DNA of 64,000 bases from the NCBI RefSeq assembly GCF_964204645.1, contig NC_134036.1:620001-684000 (forward strand), read 5' to 3'. Of this stretch, positions 50,827-62,473 are shown piece by piece. The first letter of the stretch is position 1, and each line of letters begins with the position of its first letter. This stretch comes from Tubulanus polymorphus (Eukaryota > Nemertea > Palaeonemertea > Tubulaniformes > Tubulanidae). Made by a program: the position numbers and the translations under genes. The notes beneath the pieces are model-generated. The model was given only the letters and a program-made list of their open reading frames with translations, searched no databases and was not told where the DNA came from.

Positions 50827-50945
50827 TCAACTTACCGGACCACTAGTGAACTTACCGGACCACTAGTGAACTTACCAGACTACTAGTGAACTTACCGGAC
50901 CAACTTACCGGACCACTAGGTTACTTACCGGACCACTAGTGAACT
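50827..50945 (+). repeat. 20-bp repeat GAACTTACCGGACCACTAGT
   Basis: About six copies, some shortened, inside the first exon-like block. It is the same family as the array at 52372-52692. Confidence 0.9.
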
Positions 50946-51420
50946 TACTGGACTCTATGCGAAGTAACTGGACTATATCTGAACTAAATGGACCACTTGT
51001 GAACTTAGCGGACTATAAATGGATTGATACTCGTGAAAAACAGTCAGTGGTGGACTCCTGGAGATGTGGAACTCTGATGTGGAATTGTGGAACTCAGTTG
51101 ACTATTGGTCAACTTACCGGACTATATCTGAACTAAGTGGACTATTAGTCAACTTGCCAGACTATAAGTGGATTGATACTCGTGAAAAACAGTCAGTGGT
51201 GGACTCCTGGAGATGCGGAACTCTGATGTGGAATTGTGGATTTCTGATGTGGAATTGTGGAACTCAGTTGACTATTGGTCAACTACCGGACTATATCTGA
51301 ACTAACTGGACTATAAGTGGATTGATACTCGTAAAAAAACAGTCAGTGGTGGACTCCAGGAGGTGTGGAAATCTGTATGTGGATTTGTGGAACTCGGTGG
51401 ACAGCTAGACAAAGGAGGAG
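50946..51420 (+). repeat. About 130-160-bp tandem units in the first exon-like block
   Basis: GGATTGATACTCGTGAAAAA, CAGTCAGTGGTGGACTCC and GGAACTCTGATGTGGAATTG recur three times (about 51020, 51170, 51318). Between the units are degenerate 'actggactatatctgaactaa' words from the 20-bp family. Confidence 0.85.
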
Positions 51421-51579
51421 ACTTGTGTGAGTAGAATTTTCTAAAGATTTATTGAATATTTGGCATCAGCACAAAAAAAAACCATTATCTGGACCATATT
51501 TCATCAAAAGTTTAAGGGTCAAAACACGAAAACCTGAATATCTCATTTTATGAGCCTTGGATCCAAAAACTAACTTCAT

Positions 51580-52145
51580 TTTCGTGTTCAGCACCCCAAA
51601 AAACATGTCTGTACTAAATTTTATTATAATTGGGCCAAAAAAAAATTTTGACTTTGTACCCCATTTTTGGGGTGCATATTTTGGGCATTAAAACCCTTAT
51701 TTGGCCGTGAAGATGAATTCCGATTCAAAATCTGATTGCATATCCGGAATCTACACCACAGAATACATCTTGCTACCAAGTTTCGAAGGAATCGGAGAAA
51801 AAAAAATTTTTGTCCGAAAAAAACTCCTGGACTAACACCTTAGATTTTTGCCATTTTTGGCCAAAAAATCGAATCTCTTCGATTTGCTTCAAATTTTAGT
51901 CCCTAATATTTTCAGGGGTGCTGATTCCAAATCTGCAATCAGATTTCGAATATCTCGAAAATTCTGGGGTCCAAGGCCTTTTGAAAATTTTGGGGGTCCC
52001 CCAAAAATTTGAAATTCTCTTTTTTGGGGCCTCGGATCCGAAAAATTCTTTCAGGTTTGTGATCAGCACCCCAGAATACATGTCTATACTAAATATCATC
52101 GAAATCAGAGACAAAATTTTTTTGACCCCTGACCTCATTTCAGGG
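51580..52145 (+). repeat. Degenerate repeat with CACCCCA(A/G)AATACATGTCT core
   Basis: Three diverged units at about 51588, 51751 and 52063 share CA(C)CCCA.AA.ACATGTCT.TACTAAATTT and a following 'atcgaaatcggaga'. Runs of 'ccaaaaatttt' and 'tttttgggg' lie between. It looks like an old dispersed repeat inside the intron-like spacer. Confidence 0.55.
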
Positions 52146-52371
52146 GCTACTTAAGATTGCCTTATCTCAACTTAGACTTAACTCAGACTTTGTGTATTTG
52201 ATTCAAAAGTATTCTCAAAGTGTTTATTGTGTGTTTCTCTCCCTATAATTTGCTCATTCTCCTTGTTAATATGATTCTCTTGCCTATATCAATTTTATTC
52301 GATTTCGTGTTTCAGGTTTTCCTCTCTGGGCTGTTGTGTTAACTTCATCATGAATACTGGACTACATGTTA

Positions 52372-52692
52372 ACTTACCGGTCTACTAGTGAACTTACCAG
52401 ACTACTAGTGAACTTACCAGACTACTGGTGAACTTACCGGACTACTGGTGAACTTACCAGACTACTAGTGAACTTACCGGACTACTAGTGAACTTACCGG
52501 ACTACTAGTGAACTTACCGGACTACTAGTGAACTTACCGGACTACTAGTGAACTTACCGGTCAACAAGTGAACTTACCAGACTACTAGTGAACTTACCGG
52601 ACTACTAGTGAACTTACCAGACTACTAGTGAACTTACCGGTCAACAAGTGAACTTACCAGACTACTAGTGAACTTACCGGACTACTAGTGAA
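52372..52692 (+). repeat. 20-bp minisatellite GAACTTACCAGACTACTAGT, about 16 copies
   Basis: Variants are CAGAC/CGGAC/CGGTC and ACTACTAG/CAACAAG. Each copy carries ACTAGT, a palindrome. Confidence 0.95.
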
Positions 52693-52824
52693 TGTTATCT
52701 GCTAGACAAGGGAGACGCTGTGTGAGTAGAATATTCAGAACTGGTCTATGAACTGGTCTCCTCCTCATAATGTGTTTCTCTAGCGACTCTTTCAATTTTA
52801 TATTTCAGGTTTTCCTCTCTGGGA

Positions 52825-52940
52825 CTTTGAACAGACTTCTTCATGAACTCAGGGACTTCAACTCTCTACTCTTCTCTGCACTATTAGTGAACAGACTTCT
52901 TCATGAACTCAGGGACTTCAACTCTCTACTCTTCTCCGAA
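52825..52940 (+). repeat. 57-bp tandem duplication in the third exon-like block
   Basis: GAACAGACTTCTTCATGAAC, TCAGGGACTTCAACTCTCTA, CTCTTCTC is present twice, with a 9-11-bp spacer. The multiple of three keeps the frame open across both copies. Confidence 0.9.
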
Positions 52941-52994
52941 CAGAAAATCTCCGACTAAGTTATGTGTGAGTTTTTATTCAGTTCAAACCCATTT

Positions 52995-53320
52995 CTCAGT
53001 ATACAGTAGACTCTGATCTAACTAGGACACATTTTACCATTGATCTTACATTACAATTAAGTCTATTTGGGCTTGTAGTCCTCATGTAGGACACATTTTA
53101 CCATAGCAGAGTCTACTGTATGTTACCAAACCCTTTTCTCAATGTACAGTAGACTTTGATCTAACTAGGACACATTTTACCATAGCAGAGTCTACTGTAT
53201 GTTACCAAACCCTTTTCTCAATGTACAGTAGAATTTGATCTAACTAGGACACATTTTACCATAGATCTGCCTTGTCTACTGTATATTACCAAACCCATTT
53301 CTCAGTAATACAACACATTT
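52995..53320 (+). repeat. Tandem repeat of 75-95 bp, about 4 copies
   Basis: The unit holds CTCA(G/A)TGTACAGTAGACT, GATCTAACTAGGACACATTT, TACCATAGCAGAGTCTACTG and TATGTTACCAAACCC. Copies differ by internal deletions. Confidence 0.85.
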
Positions 53321-53831
53321 TACCATAGCTAAGGCTACTTGGGCAAGCCCTCATCTAGCTAGGTCACACAACCACCTTGAGCAGAGTCCTGTATCAAACC
53401 CAGACGGCACCAAGAAAAGTGAAATAACAATATGATGTATTTATGTATACGATTTATTTTAATAAAAATTTTTTACAAAAAAAACAATTACAGCCCCCCC
53501 TTAATTTTTTGGAAAAAAACAAATAAAGTCCCCCTTCTTTTAAACCCCCCCCCCCGGTGGGGGGGCAGGGGGGTCTCTCAGGCCCATCAATCTAATCCAC
53601 GAGATGGGGGAGGAGACCCTTTTATCTGAGATCTAATGATCAAATCTGAACAATAAGGTTTTTGACTGGTTTCTGTAAGCTTGGCATCTGAAGCCGGTTG
53701 GCTTGGATTCAGCTTGCTAGTGGTTTCTGTGAGCTTGGCTGTTCCTGGTTTCATCTGAAGCCGGTTGGCTTGGATTCAGCTTACTAGTGGTTTCTGTGAG
53801 GGTTGGCTGGTCTAGGTTTCATCTGTGAGAC
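53321..53831. other. Low-complexity and small repeats, no gene
   Basis: C-runs and G-runs at 53543-53575. A GGTTTCTGTGAGCTTGGC, GAAGCCGGTTGGCTTGGATT word repeats two to three times at 53668-53815. Read on -, CTTTTTGCAG|GTCTCACAG at about 53833 is acceptor-like. Confidence 0.5.
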
Positions 53832-53839
53832 CTGCAAAA

Positions 53840-56800
53840 AGGATTGTAATGACTATTTAAGACCAAACAGTGAATTTAATTGAAGACAATACCTATTTAA
53901 GACCAAACAATGAGTTTAATTGAAGACAATACCTATTTAAGACCAAACAATGAGTTTAATTGAAGACAATACCTATTTAAGACCAAACAATGAGTTTAAT
54001 TGAAGACAATAGCTATTTAAGACCAAACAATGAGTTTAATTGAAGACAATACCTATTTAAAACCAAACAATAAGTTTAATTGAAGACAATACCTATTTAA
54101 GTTCAAAACAATGAATATAATTGAAGACAATAGCTATTTAAGACCAAACAATGAGTTTAATTGAAGACAATAGCTATTTAAGTTCAAAACAATGAATATA
54201 ATTGAAGACAATAGCTATTTAAGTTCAAAACAATGAATATAATTGAAGACAATACCTATTTAAGACCAAACAATGAGTTTAATTGAAGACAATACCTATT
54301 TAAGACCAAACAATGAGTTTAATTGAAGACAATAGCTATTTAATTTCAAAACAATGAATATAATTGAAGACAATACCTATTTAAGACCAAACAATGAGTT
54401 TAATTGAAGACAATAGCTATTTAATTTCAAAACAATGAATATAATTGAAGACAATAGCTATTTAAGACCAAACAATAAGTTTAATTGAAGACAATAGCTA
54501 TTTAAGACCAAACAATAAGTTTAATTGAAGACAATAGCTATTTAAGACCAAACAATAAGTTTAATTGAAGACAATAGCTATTTAAGTTCAAAACAATGAA
54601 TATAATTGAAGACAATACCTATTTAAGACCAAACAATGAGTTTAATTGAAGACAATAGCTATTTAATTTCAAAACAATGAATATAATTGAAGACAATACC
54701 TATTTAAGACCAAACAATGAGTTTAATTGAAGACAATAGCTATTTAATTTCAAAACAATGAATATAATTGAAGACAATACCTATTTAAGACCAAACAATG
54801 AGTTTAATTGAAGACAATAGCTATTTAAGACCAAACAATGAGTTTAATTGAAGACAATAGCTATTTAATTTCAAAACAATGAATATAATTGAAGACAATA
54901 CCTATTTAAGACCAAACAATGAGTTTAATTGAAGACAATACCTATTTAAGACCAAACAATGAGTTTAATTGAAGACAATAGCTATTTAAGACCAAACAAT
55001 GAGTTTAATTGCAGACAATAGCTATTTAATTTCAAAACAATGAATATAATTGAAGACAATACCTATTTAAGACCAAACAATGAGTTTAATTGAAGACAAT
55101 AGCTATTTAATTTCAAAACAATGAATATAATTGAAGACAATAGCTATTTAAGACCAAACAATAAGTTTAATTGAAGACAATAGTTATTTAAGTTCAAAAC
55201 AATGAATATAATTGAAGACAATACCTATTTAAGACCAAACAATGAGTTTAATTGAAGACAATAGCTATTTAATTTCAAAACAATGAATATAATTGAAGAC
55301 AATACCTATTTAAGACCAAACAATGAGTTTAATTGAAGACAATAGCTATTTAATTTCAAAACAATGAATATAATTGAAGACAATACCTATTTAAGACCAA
55401 ACAATGAGTTTAATTGAAGACAATACCTATTTAAGACCAAACAATGAGTTTAATTGAAGACAATACCTATTTAAGACCAAACAATGAGTTTAATTGAAGA
55501 CAATAGCTATTTAAGACCAAACAATGAGTTTAATTGAAGACAATAGCTATTTAATTTCAAAACAATGAATATAATTGAAGACAATACCTATTTAAGACCA
55601 AACAATGAGTTTAATTGAAGACAATAGCTATTTAATTTCAAAACAATGAATATAATTGAAGACAATAGCTATTTAAGACCAAACAATAAGTTTAATTGAA
55701 GACAATAGCTATTTAAGACCAAACAATAAGTTTAATTGAAGACAATAGCTATTTAAGTTCAAAACAATGAATATAATTGAAGACAATACCTATTTAAGAC
55801 CAAACAATGAGTTTAATTGAAGACAATAGCTATTTAATTTCAAAACAATGAATATAATTGAAGACAATACCTATTTAAGACCAAACAATGAGTTTAATTG
55901 AAGACAATAGCTATTTAATTTCAAAACAATGAATATAATTGAAGACAATACCTATTTAAGACCAAACAATGAGTTTAATTGAAGACAATAGCTATTTAAG
56001 ACCAAACAATGAGTTTAATTGAAGACAATAGCTATTTAATTTCAAAACAATGAATATAATTGAAGACAATACCTATTTAAGACCAAACAATGAGTTTAAT
56101 TGAAGACAATACCTATTTAAGACCAAACAATGAGTTTAATTGAAGACAATAGCTATTTAAGACCAAACAATGAGTTTAATTGAAGACAATAGCTATTTAA
56201 TTTCAAAACAATGAATATAATTGAAGACAATACCTATTTAAGACCAAACAATGAGTTTAATTGAAGACAATAGCTATTTAATTTCAAAACAATGAATATA
56301 ATTGAAGACAATAGCTATTTAAGACCAAACAATAAGTTTAATTGAAGACAATAGCTATTTAAGACCAAACAATAAGTTTAATTGAAGACAATAGCTATTT
56401 AAGTTCAAAACAATGAATATAATTGAAGACAATACCTATTTAAGACCAAACAATGAGTTTAATTGAAGACAATAGCTATTTAATTTCAAAACAATGAATA
56501 TAATTGAAGACAATACCTATTTAAGACCAAACAATGAGTTTAATTGAAGACAATAGCTATTTAATTTCAAAACAATGAATATAATTGAAGACAATACCTA
56601 TTTAAGACCAAACAATGAGTTTAATTGAAGACAATAGCTATTTTAGACCAAACAATGAGTTTAATTGAAGACAATACCTATTTAAGACCAAACAATGAGT
56701 TTAATTGAAGACAATAGCTATTTAAGTTCAAAACAATGAATATAATTGAAGACAATACCTATTTAAAACCAAACAATAAGTTTAATTGAAGACAATAGCT

Positions 56801-57130
56801 ATTTTAGACCAAACAATGAGTTTAATTGAAGACAATAGCTATTTAAGTTCAAAACAATGAGTTTAATTGAAGACAATAGTTATTTAAGACCAAAAAATAA
56901 GTTTAATTGAAGACAATACCTATTTAAGTTCAAAACAATAAGTTTAATTGAAGACAATAGCTATTTAAGTTCAAAACAATAAGTTTAATTGAAGACAATA
57001 GTTATTTAAGACCAAACAATGAGTTTAATTGAAGACAATAGCTATTTAAGACCAAACAATGAGTTTAATTGAAGACAATAGCTATTTAAGTTCAAAACAA
57101 TGAATATAATTGAAGACAATAGTTATTTAA
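53840..57130 (+). repeat. 40/41-bp minisatellite, about 80 copies, 3.3 kb
   Basis: Two unit types alternate. Type A (40 bp) is TATTTAAGACCAAACAATGA, GTTTAATTGAAGACAATACC. Type B (41 bp) has TTTAATTTCAAAACAATGAA, TATAATTGAAGACAATAGC. A marker TTTAAGTTCAAAACAATGAA preceded by AATAAGTTTAATT units recurs at about 54585, 55191, 55756 and 56402. This gives a higher-order period of roughly 565-646 bp. Edges, especially after 56700, are more diverged, as is usual for such arrays. Confidence 0.97.
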
Positions 57131-57202
57131 GCTATTGGCTATAGAACTAAGTTCGTCTTAGACTGGTCTTAAGTCTAAGCCATGACTATGCAACCGGCCC
57201 CT
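57125..57202. mobile_element. Half of a GGGGCC-ended foldback element
   Basis: GCTATAGAACTAAGTTCGTC through CATGACTATGCAACCGGCCCC matches the right half of the element at 24834-24973. It directly abuts the end of the 40-bp array, whose expansion may have removed the left half. Confidence 0.55.
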
Positions 57203-57298
57203 AATGATGATATCTAATTTCATAGTGTTACTGCTCTAACTCTATTGCAACATTGTATATGTTTAAAAACAATTTCAAATAAAGTAAAACATACTTAC

Positions 57299-58060
57299 AA
57301 GGTTCTCCTAGTCAGTTATACCGATCACTCGTACACCAAAGGGCGCTCTAGAAGAATGAACATCTCACACCATTCCACAGACATCATCCGACGATTTCCT
57401 GAATATAAAAATCATTAAAAAAAGTTAAAATTCGTTTCAGAATTCACCATCTCAAGTTTGGCCACAACCAGTTACAGGTTTGAGTCCACTGTCCGACGGT
57501 TAGCTACAACCAACATGTCGCTTTCAAAGATAGATGGCGCCAGCATGCCAAAACGGTTAGGTTCGGGTTCGGGTTCCAGTCCAGAATCCAAAGTTTAGCT
57601 ACAGCCAACATAATGTAGTTTTCAAATAATAGATGGCGCCACCGTGCCAAGTTCGACCACCGTTCACATACTAATTCACTCAAAAATTTAAACAAAAACT
57701 TACCGTTCATTTTCACCAGAGGGCGCTGTCACGAACGGACATCACGAGCCGCAGCCGATCCTCCGACACGATATCCTGCATATAGAAAACAAGTTACAAT
57801 AGAATTACCGAATTTCCGTTATAAATAATTCTGAAAACGTCATCGAAAGGTTATATCTTACCGGTTCATCGTGTGTTTATTGCCGAGATGCTGGAATGAG
57901 TTGCAGCAGCAGTAATCATGTTTCAGTAGCAGACACATAGAAACAGACATCTTCTCGACTCGAGTTCCAGCAGTCTAATGACCACGATGTATTACACACA
58001 TATACAGGTTGGTAGTATGAACTGGGTCACGGCACGCCTCGTCTCGCCTCGTCTCGCGTC
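57299..58060 (-). ncRNA. Candidate spliced non-coding transcript, two exons related to each other
   Basis: On -, a first block ends AACCG|GTAAGAT at 57862. The second, 57704-57775, is bounded by TATATGCAG and CG|GTAAGTTT. The third, 57299-57398, is bounded by TTTATATTCAG and CTT|GTAAGTATG. All donors match the GTAAG consensus and the acceptors follow pyrimidine-rich DNA. Blocks 2 and 3 are paralogous: both start GA(T/A)ATCGT..CGGA and contain GAGATGTTC-like and AGCGCCCT(C/T)TGGTG words. All frames have stops, and the only ATG frame of note, in block 1, closes early in block 2. The left (3') end may continue across the 40-bp array. The 5' limit is approximate. Confidence 0.4.
57520..57650 (+). 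promoter_or_regulatory. Two ATAGATGGCGCCA motifs, CTCF-like
   Basis: ATAGATGGCGCCAGCATGCC at about 57530 and ATAGATGGCGCCACCGTGCC at about 57629 are parts of a diverged duplication of about 100 bp (both preceded by 'gctaca.ccaacat'). They fit the AGRKGGCGC half of the CTCF motif. Confidence 0.4.
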
Positions 58061-59229
58061 ACCAGTTCACCATACACTCATTTCTATACCTGCTTTGTCG
58101 AAAGGTCGGCTATGAAAAGAAACCGGTTCTTATTGTAAGCAGCGTCGGCACGGTTACCGAACAATAGCCCGGGGACCATTTGCGCATTCGCAGTAGTTCA
58201 GGGGCCATCTCATGATTTACGAGCAAACCGGGGACTGTTTCCTAATATTAATTTGACCAGGGGCCATCTCCTCAGTTCAGACATAGGTTTCATACTGGTT
58301 TTGATCTTCGGGACATGGCCCCCTCCGAAATCCTAATTTTCTATACATCAATTTTTCATAGGATTTCGAATGAATTTATAAATGAGCAACAATAGACACA
58401 GTTACAGGGCTGCCAACTTCTTAAATCTGCTATCAGTAACTAGTTGAATATTTTCAGTGGCATTTCATTGAAACAATGGAAGAAAATGTTCACAAATTAA
58501 TCAGTAATCAACAGTTAAGATCCCAAGTATCATCTTTCATATTTCTGTGTACATCAAACAAATCATATCAGTATTTCTCGTTATAAACCAGCTACAACAG
58601 TAACAAAAACTGGATATCAGGAAGGCAGTTGGCAGCTCTGTAGCAGAACGTCAGAAGATAGGATGACTTTTCCCACTTCGCATGACGCACGCGAGATAAA
58701 CTAAATGATGAATGGAGGATGAATTTTCCTCAAACTTAAATTTTATTACAAGAATTTATATAATCTTTATTATAACCAATATATATATACGAAATATAAC
58801 AATCTTGTGTATCATGTACAGATCCCCAGTATTGGTCACTGATGGATTGCATCTAGCCTCAAGCCGCGGCCGTGTTCACGTCAACCAGTTTTATGGACAA
58901 TGCTATTCAATTCATACACTAATATATTTATCAAAGAACTAATTAGTTCATAAATACAACTGTGCAGTTATCCAAAATAGGTAAAAATAAATTGAAGATT
59001 CATAATTCTTAAGCACCAAAAATGTTATTGAATTGCTAGCGGTCCATAAAACCGAGTGAAGCCCGGTGACGTGAGGGATGATTATCTGTTAGCTGTCTCG
59101 TGATGCACTTTCAACTAAAATATCTCAATACTTTGTAACCATTTTAAATATAGTTGTAAATAACCGAATGATCGTTTTAAATGCTCCATTTCGGGCCAGC
59201 CTGTTACGGGTTGCCCTATTTCGGGCACA
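58061..59229. other. No gene recognised
   Basis: A repeated 'ggggaccat / ggggccatctc' word lies at about 58170-58275. Otherwise AT-rich. A 76-codon ORF near 58712 shows no domain. Confidence 0.45.
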
Positions 59230-59515
59230 GACCTGGGCCCGCTTTCATAGTCGAGACTTTAGCGGTCTTAAATTGTAAGACTGGTTTTATAGGTTGTTAG
59301 ATTCGTCAAGTTGGTCTTAGACTATGGAACCAACTTCAGGGCCAAGTTGCAGTCCTGACTTAAATCCAAAAGTGATCTTAAATCTTAAGACTGGTCTTGT
59401 TAAGTTGTAAGATTGGCTATAGAACCAAAATGAGTTTAGACTGGTCTGAAGTTGTTAGCTTGGCTATAGAATTACCATGGTCTAAGACTAGTGTTGAACT
59501 ATGGAACCGGGCCCA
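59230..59515. mobile_element. Compound foldback element, GGGCCC-ended
   Basis: GGGCCCGCTTTCATAGTCGA at 59234 and GAACTATGGAACCGGGCCC at 59495-59513 form the outer arms. A second half-unit begins inside with GGGCCAAGTTGCAGTCCTGA. The interior words (gactggtcttaag, ttggctatagaac) match the element at 24834-24973. It appears to be one copy inserted in, or duplicated next to, another. Confidence 0.6.
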
Positions 59516-59528
59516 GTGTTGATTAACC

Positions 59529-59673
59529 GAGCTCTCTTAACGAGCTCACTCCGAGCCCTCTTAACGAGCTCACTCTGAGCTCTCTTAACGAGCTCACTCT
59601 GAGCTCTCTTAACGAGCTCACTCTGAGCTCTCTTAACGAGCTCACTCCGAGCTCTCTTAACGAGCTCACTCTG
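59529..59673 (+). repeat. 24-bp minisatellite, 6 copies
   Basis: Unit GAGCTCTCTTAACGAGCTCA, CTCT. It contains two GAGCTC palindromes per unit. The 24-bp period leaves a minus-strand frame open, not coding. Confidence 0.95.
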
Positions 59674-59829
59674 ACTAATTACTACCAATTAATACTTTAA
59701 TCACATACACGTAGTCAATCACTATACACAAATAATAATAATTACTTCTTTTTCATTAACGATCAATCAATTATAATATATTTATATATAGTGTAATATA
59801 TTAAGAAAATATAATTATCATATAAGTTT

Positions 59830-59839
59830 AATAATAATG

Positions 59840-59878
<39 letters not shown>
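59830..59878 (+). repeat. (AAT)n microsatellite
   Basis: About 14 AAT units with one GAT. Confidence 0.95.
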
Positions 59879-61490
59879 TAGATTCATGACAATAAAATAG
59901 ATCGTTTTTTTCCCTCCGTTCTTCTTTTTACACGCTATATAATATATAAACCCATTCATTCCGGTATCCATGGATACTCAGGATCGCTGTAGCAACAATG
60001 AGAACCGACGACGACCATAGCATCGGTCGTTAATCGAGATAATAGTAGCAACAATGAGGAACTATGGTAACTAATAAAGACAATAGCAACAATGAAAGGG
60101 GGAGACGTAGTAATAATTTAACAGCTTAACAACAATTATTTTAAAGTAAATCTTCTTGTTTTATAAATAAGTTTTAATTCACAGTTCACGCATTTCAGTT
60201 GGTAATGTTCGACACTCATCAGGGATAATTAATTTATTACGTACACATAAAATTTGAATGTTTTAAACCCCCCTCCCCCTTTTACATAAAATCGGCCATT
60301 TGTTCATATACATTGAGCATTACTCTCCCCTTTCCCAAATGCGTACGTAATAAATGAATGACCCCCGAGTGTTTTTAAAATGGAACCAATTACTGTAGAT
60401 GGTGTAAAGATGACTTGTTTAGAGTTAATGACTCGATACCAGAATCTGACTCCAATTCACGCCAGGGGCCGATCCACGGGGCGTTCCGTTTATAACCCCC
60501 AAAATTTCAGGCGCTCGCTGTAGAGCCTGAGCACAATATTCTTTAAACAGCTACATTTCCATGTTAAAATCAGCCCAAACAATATACATGGTTTGTGCTG
60601 CTGGCATCCGGCTCAGACCTCAATCCCGGCGTGCCTGGAGTCTATAACAACTGTACCTTATTGTTTTTAAGTAACTATGATTAGTATAACAAATAATGTT
60701 TTGATTCTGTCTTCGCTGTTTCTATGATCACCAGCAGACGATATATATAAATACTTCCGATACTTTGAGCCACGTTTTTCTATCAGAGCTAAAATAAAAC
60801 GATACCTTGTCTCTCCTAATCGGCCGGGTCGCTTTTGTAAACTGGAATAAAATTTGTAATCAGTTCATTTCTATAACTGCCGCGTCTGTTATTGTTAGCC
60901 TGATCATGATTTTAAACTACATGGTAGATTGGGCCGCAGGCCGGGTCAACTTTTAAACTCAGCAGAAATGAGAGAAACAAGGTATCGATTCTTTTAGGCT
61001 TATTAATACTTTATACGTTTAAACTAAACTAATAACAATTTGACATCTTTAAACTCTACGTTCATTCGATCAATATTTCCTCTACATTCTACAGACATCT
61101 ACGGTCATTAAGTATATTATGCCTGCTAATCACTAGTCATTTGTTTAATAAGTCCCGCCTCCAACAGTTATTACATATATACCTACGAATAGTAATGAGC
61201 GTTTATGAAACGATTGATAATAAATTAAGCTTACATAAAGAACGTTTGCAATATATTTTACTGGTTTTTTTTAATTCAGGTTAAAGTTTCTCTATGAAAT
61301 ATATACATTTTACTCATAAATCTCTCACTTATTTTTTGCTTGATGATTTCACGATTATTTTTGCTTGCGACTTTTCATGCAAGGTATGCGCGCACATTAC
61401 TGACAGGCCTTTCACAAAAACTCAAGAATAAACAGAACCAAGTTTCGTGGACCCTGTAAAACTGAGCCCACTTCCCTATTTCTGAACCAG
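59879..61490. other. No gene recognised
   Basis: AT-rich DNA. At 59985-60095 'agcaacaatgag' recurs four times. An imperfect inverted pair, ACGATACCTTGTCTCTC (about 60799) and GAGAAACAAGGTATCGA (about 60972), may bound a relic element. Part of it could be 3' UTR of RAB27 on -. Confidence 0.4.
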
Positions 61491-61491
61491 T

Positions 61492-61612
61492 TCCACAGTT
61501 CTGAACCTAGCTCTAGGTTTCTGAACCCAGTTTCACAGTTATGAACCTAGCTCTAGGTTTCTGAACCCAGTTCCACAGTTCTGAACCTAACTCCAGGTTT
61601 CTGAACCCAGTA
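61492..61612 (+). repeat. Tandem CCAGTTCCACAGTTCTGAAC repeat
   Basis: About four units alternating GAACCCAGTTCCACAGTT and CTGAACCTAGCTCTAGGTTT. The words match, in reverse, the repeat at 62824-62982. Confidence 0.85.
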
Positions 61613-62114
61613 ATGAGATCACAGATTTGATTCTGATTTGAAATGAAACTACCTGTAATTAACCTGCAGCATCTAACATTACAGGCATTTGTGGAACTGG
61701 ATCCTGAACTAAGGAAGTGGATCGCGATTGAGATTTTGTTGTTTAGTTTATGGAGAAATGAATGATTTTGGGTGTGGTTTTTGTGAAACACAGAGGATGC
61801 GTTTCACTTTGATTATCACAATGATTAATATACAAGCAATCAGTCTATGTTCATTCTCTACCCTGCTATTTAATACATGATGATTCACAGCCATTATCTC
61901 AGCAAACTCGGCTTAATTTCACACATAACAGTTTCATCGTAACCACTTCAAACAGTTAGTACTTACTGATCATTTCATTGACAACTTATTCAAATGACAA
62001 CTTACACTAAAGTATGATGAATTAGAAATACAAATTTTGGACTCAAAAACAGATAAAACATTGATTTACCAGACGACAACCTCTGTAGGAGTCTAAACGT
62101 CTCTCAACAACCCA
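61613..62114. other. No gene recognised
   Basis: AT-rich. One further GTGGAACTGGATCCTGAAC word at 61691 links it to the neighbouring repeat family. Probably 3' of RAB27. Confidence 0.4.
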
Positions 62115-62226
62115 GGGGCCGGTTTTATAGACTGGTATTAACTTTAACCCTGGGGTTAATCCAGTTGAAAATGAATCGAGTTAGCCCGCTGGGTTAAACT
62201 TAATACTACTCCATAAAACTGGCTCC
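62115..62226. mobile_element. Short foldback element, GGGGCC-ended
   Basis: GGGGCCGGTTTTATAG at the left and CCATAAAACTGGCTCC at the right are inverse copies. The interior TTAACTTTAACCC / GGGTTAAACTTAA is also self-complementary. Confidence 0.6.
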
Positions 62227-62473
62227 AGAAATATAATTTTTTTTTCAATTTGTAAAATACTGAATCAGTGGCCGATATTTTTCAGGTTTCCACCTCCACA
62301 AATTAAGCAAAGTTTACCAGGTAAGATCTGTTGAAACAGGGTTATATAGGTTCGCAAGAGGAGGGGGGTGGGAATCTTTGAATGTACTGCATCTTACACA
62401 GTGTCGTACAACCTCACTTGCCAGTATCCGAACACGCGCTCACTCGCACTCACTCGCCCGTGTAAGTTTCTAT

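Larger units (their letters stand above)
50746..52965 (+). ncRNA. Candidate non-coding transcript with three duplicated exons
   Basis: Three blocks, 50746-51426, 52316-52721 and 52809-52965, each begin TTTCAG|GTTTTCCT(T/C)TC and end TGT|GTGAGT. The intron flanks are also similar: CAATTTTAT..TTTCAG before, and GTGAGTAGAAT after the first two. Blocks 1 and 2 share 'aacttcatcatgaatact' and hold 20-bp tandem repeats; block 3 holds a doubled 57-bp word. Stops occur early in every frame of blocks 1 and 2, so coding is unlikely. Transcription is inferred only from paired splice sites. Confidence 0.35.
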
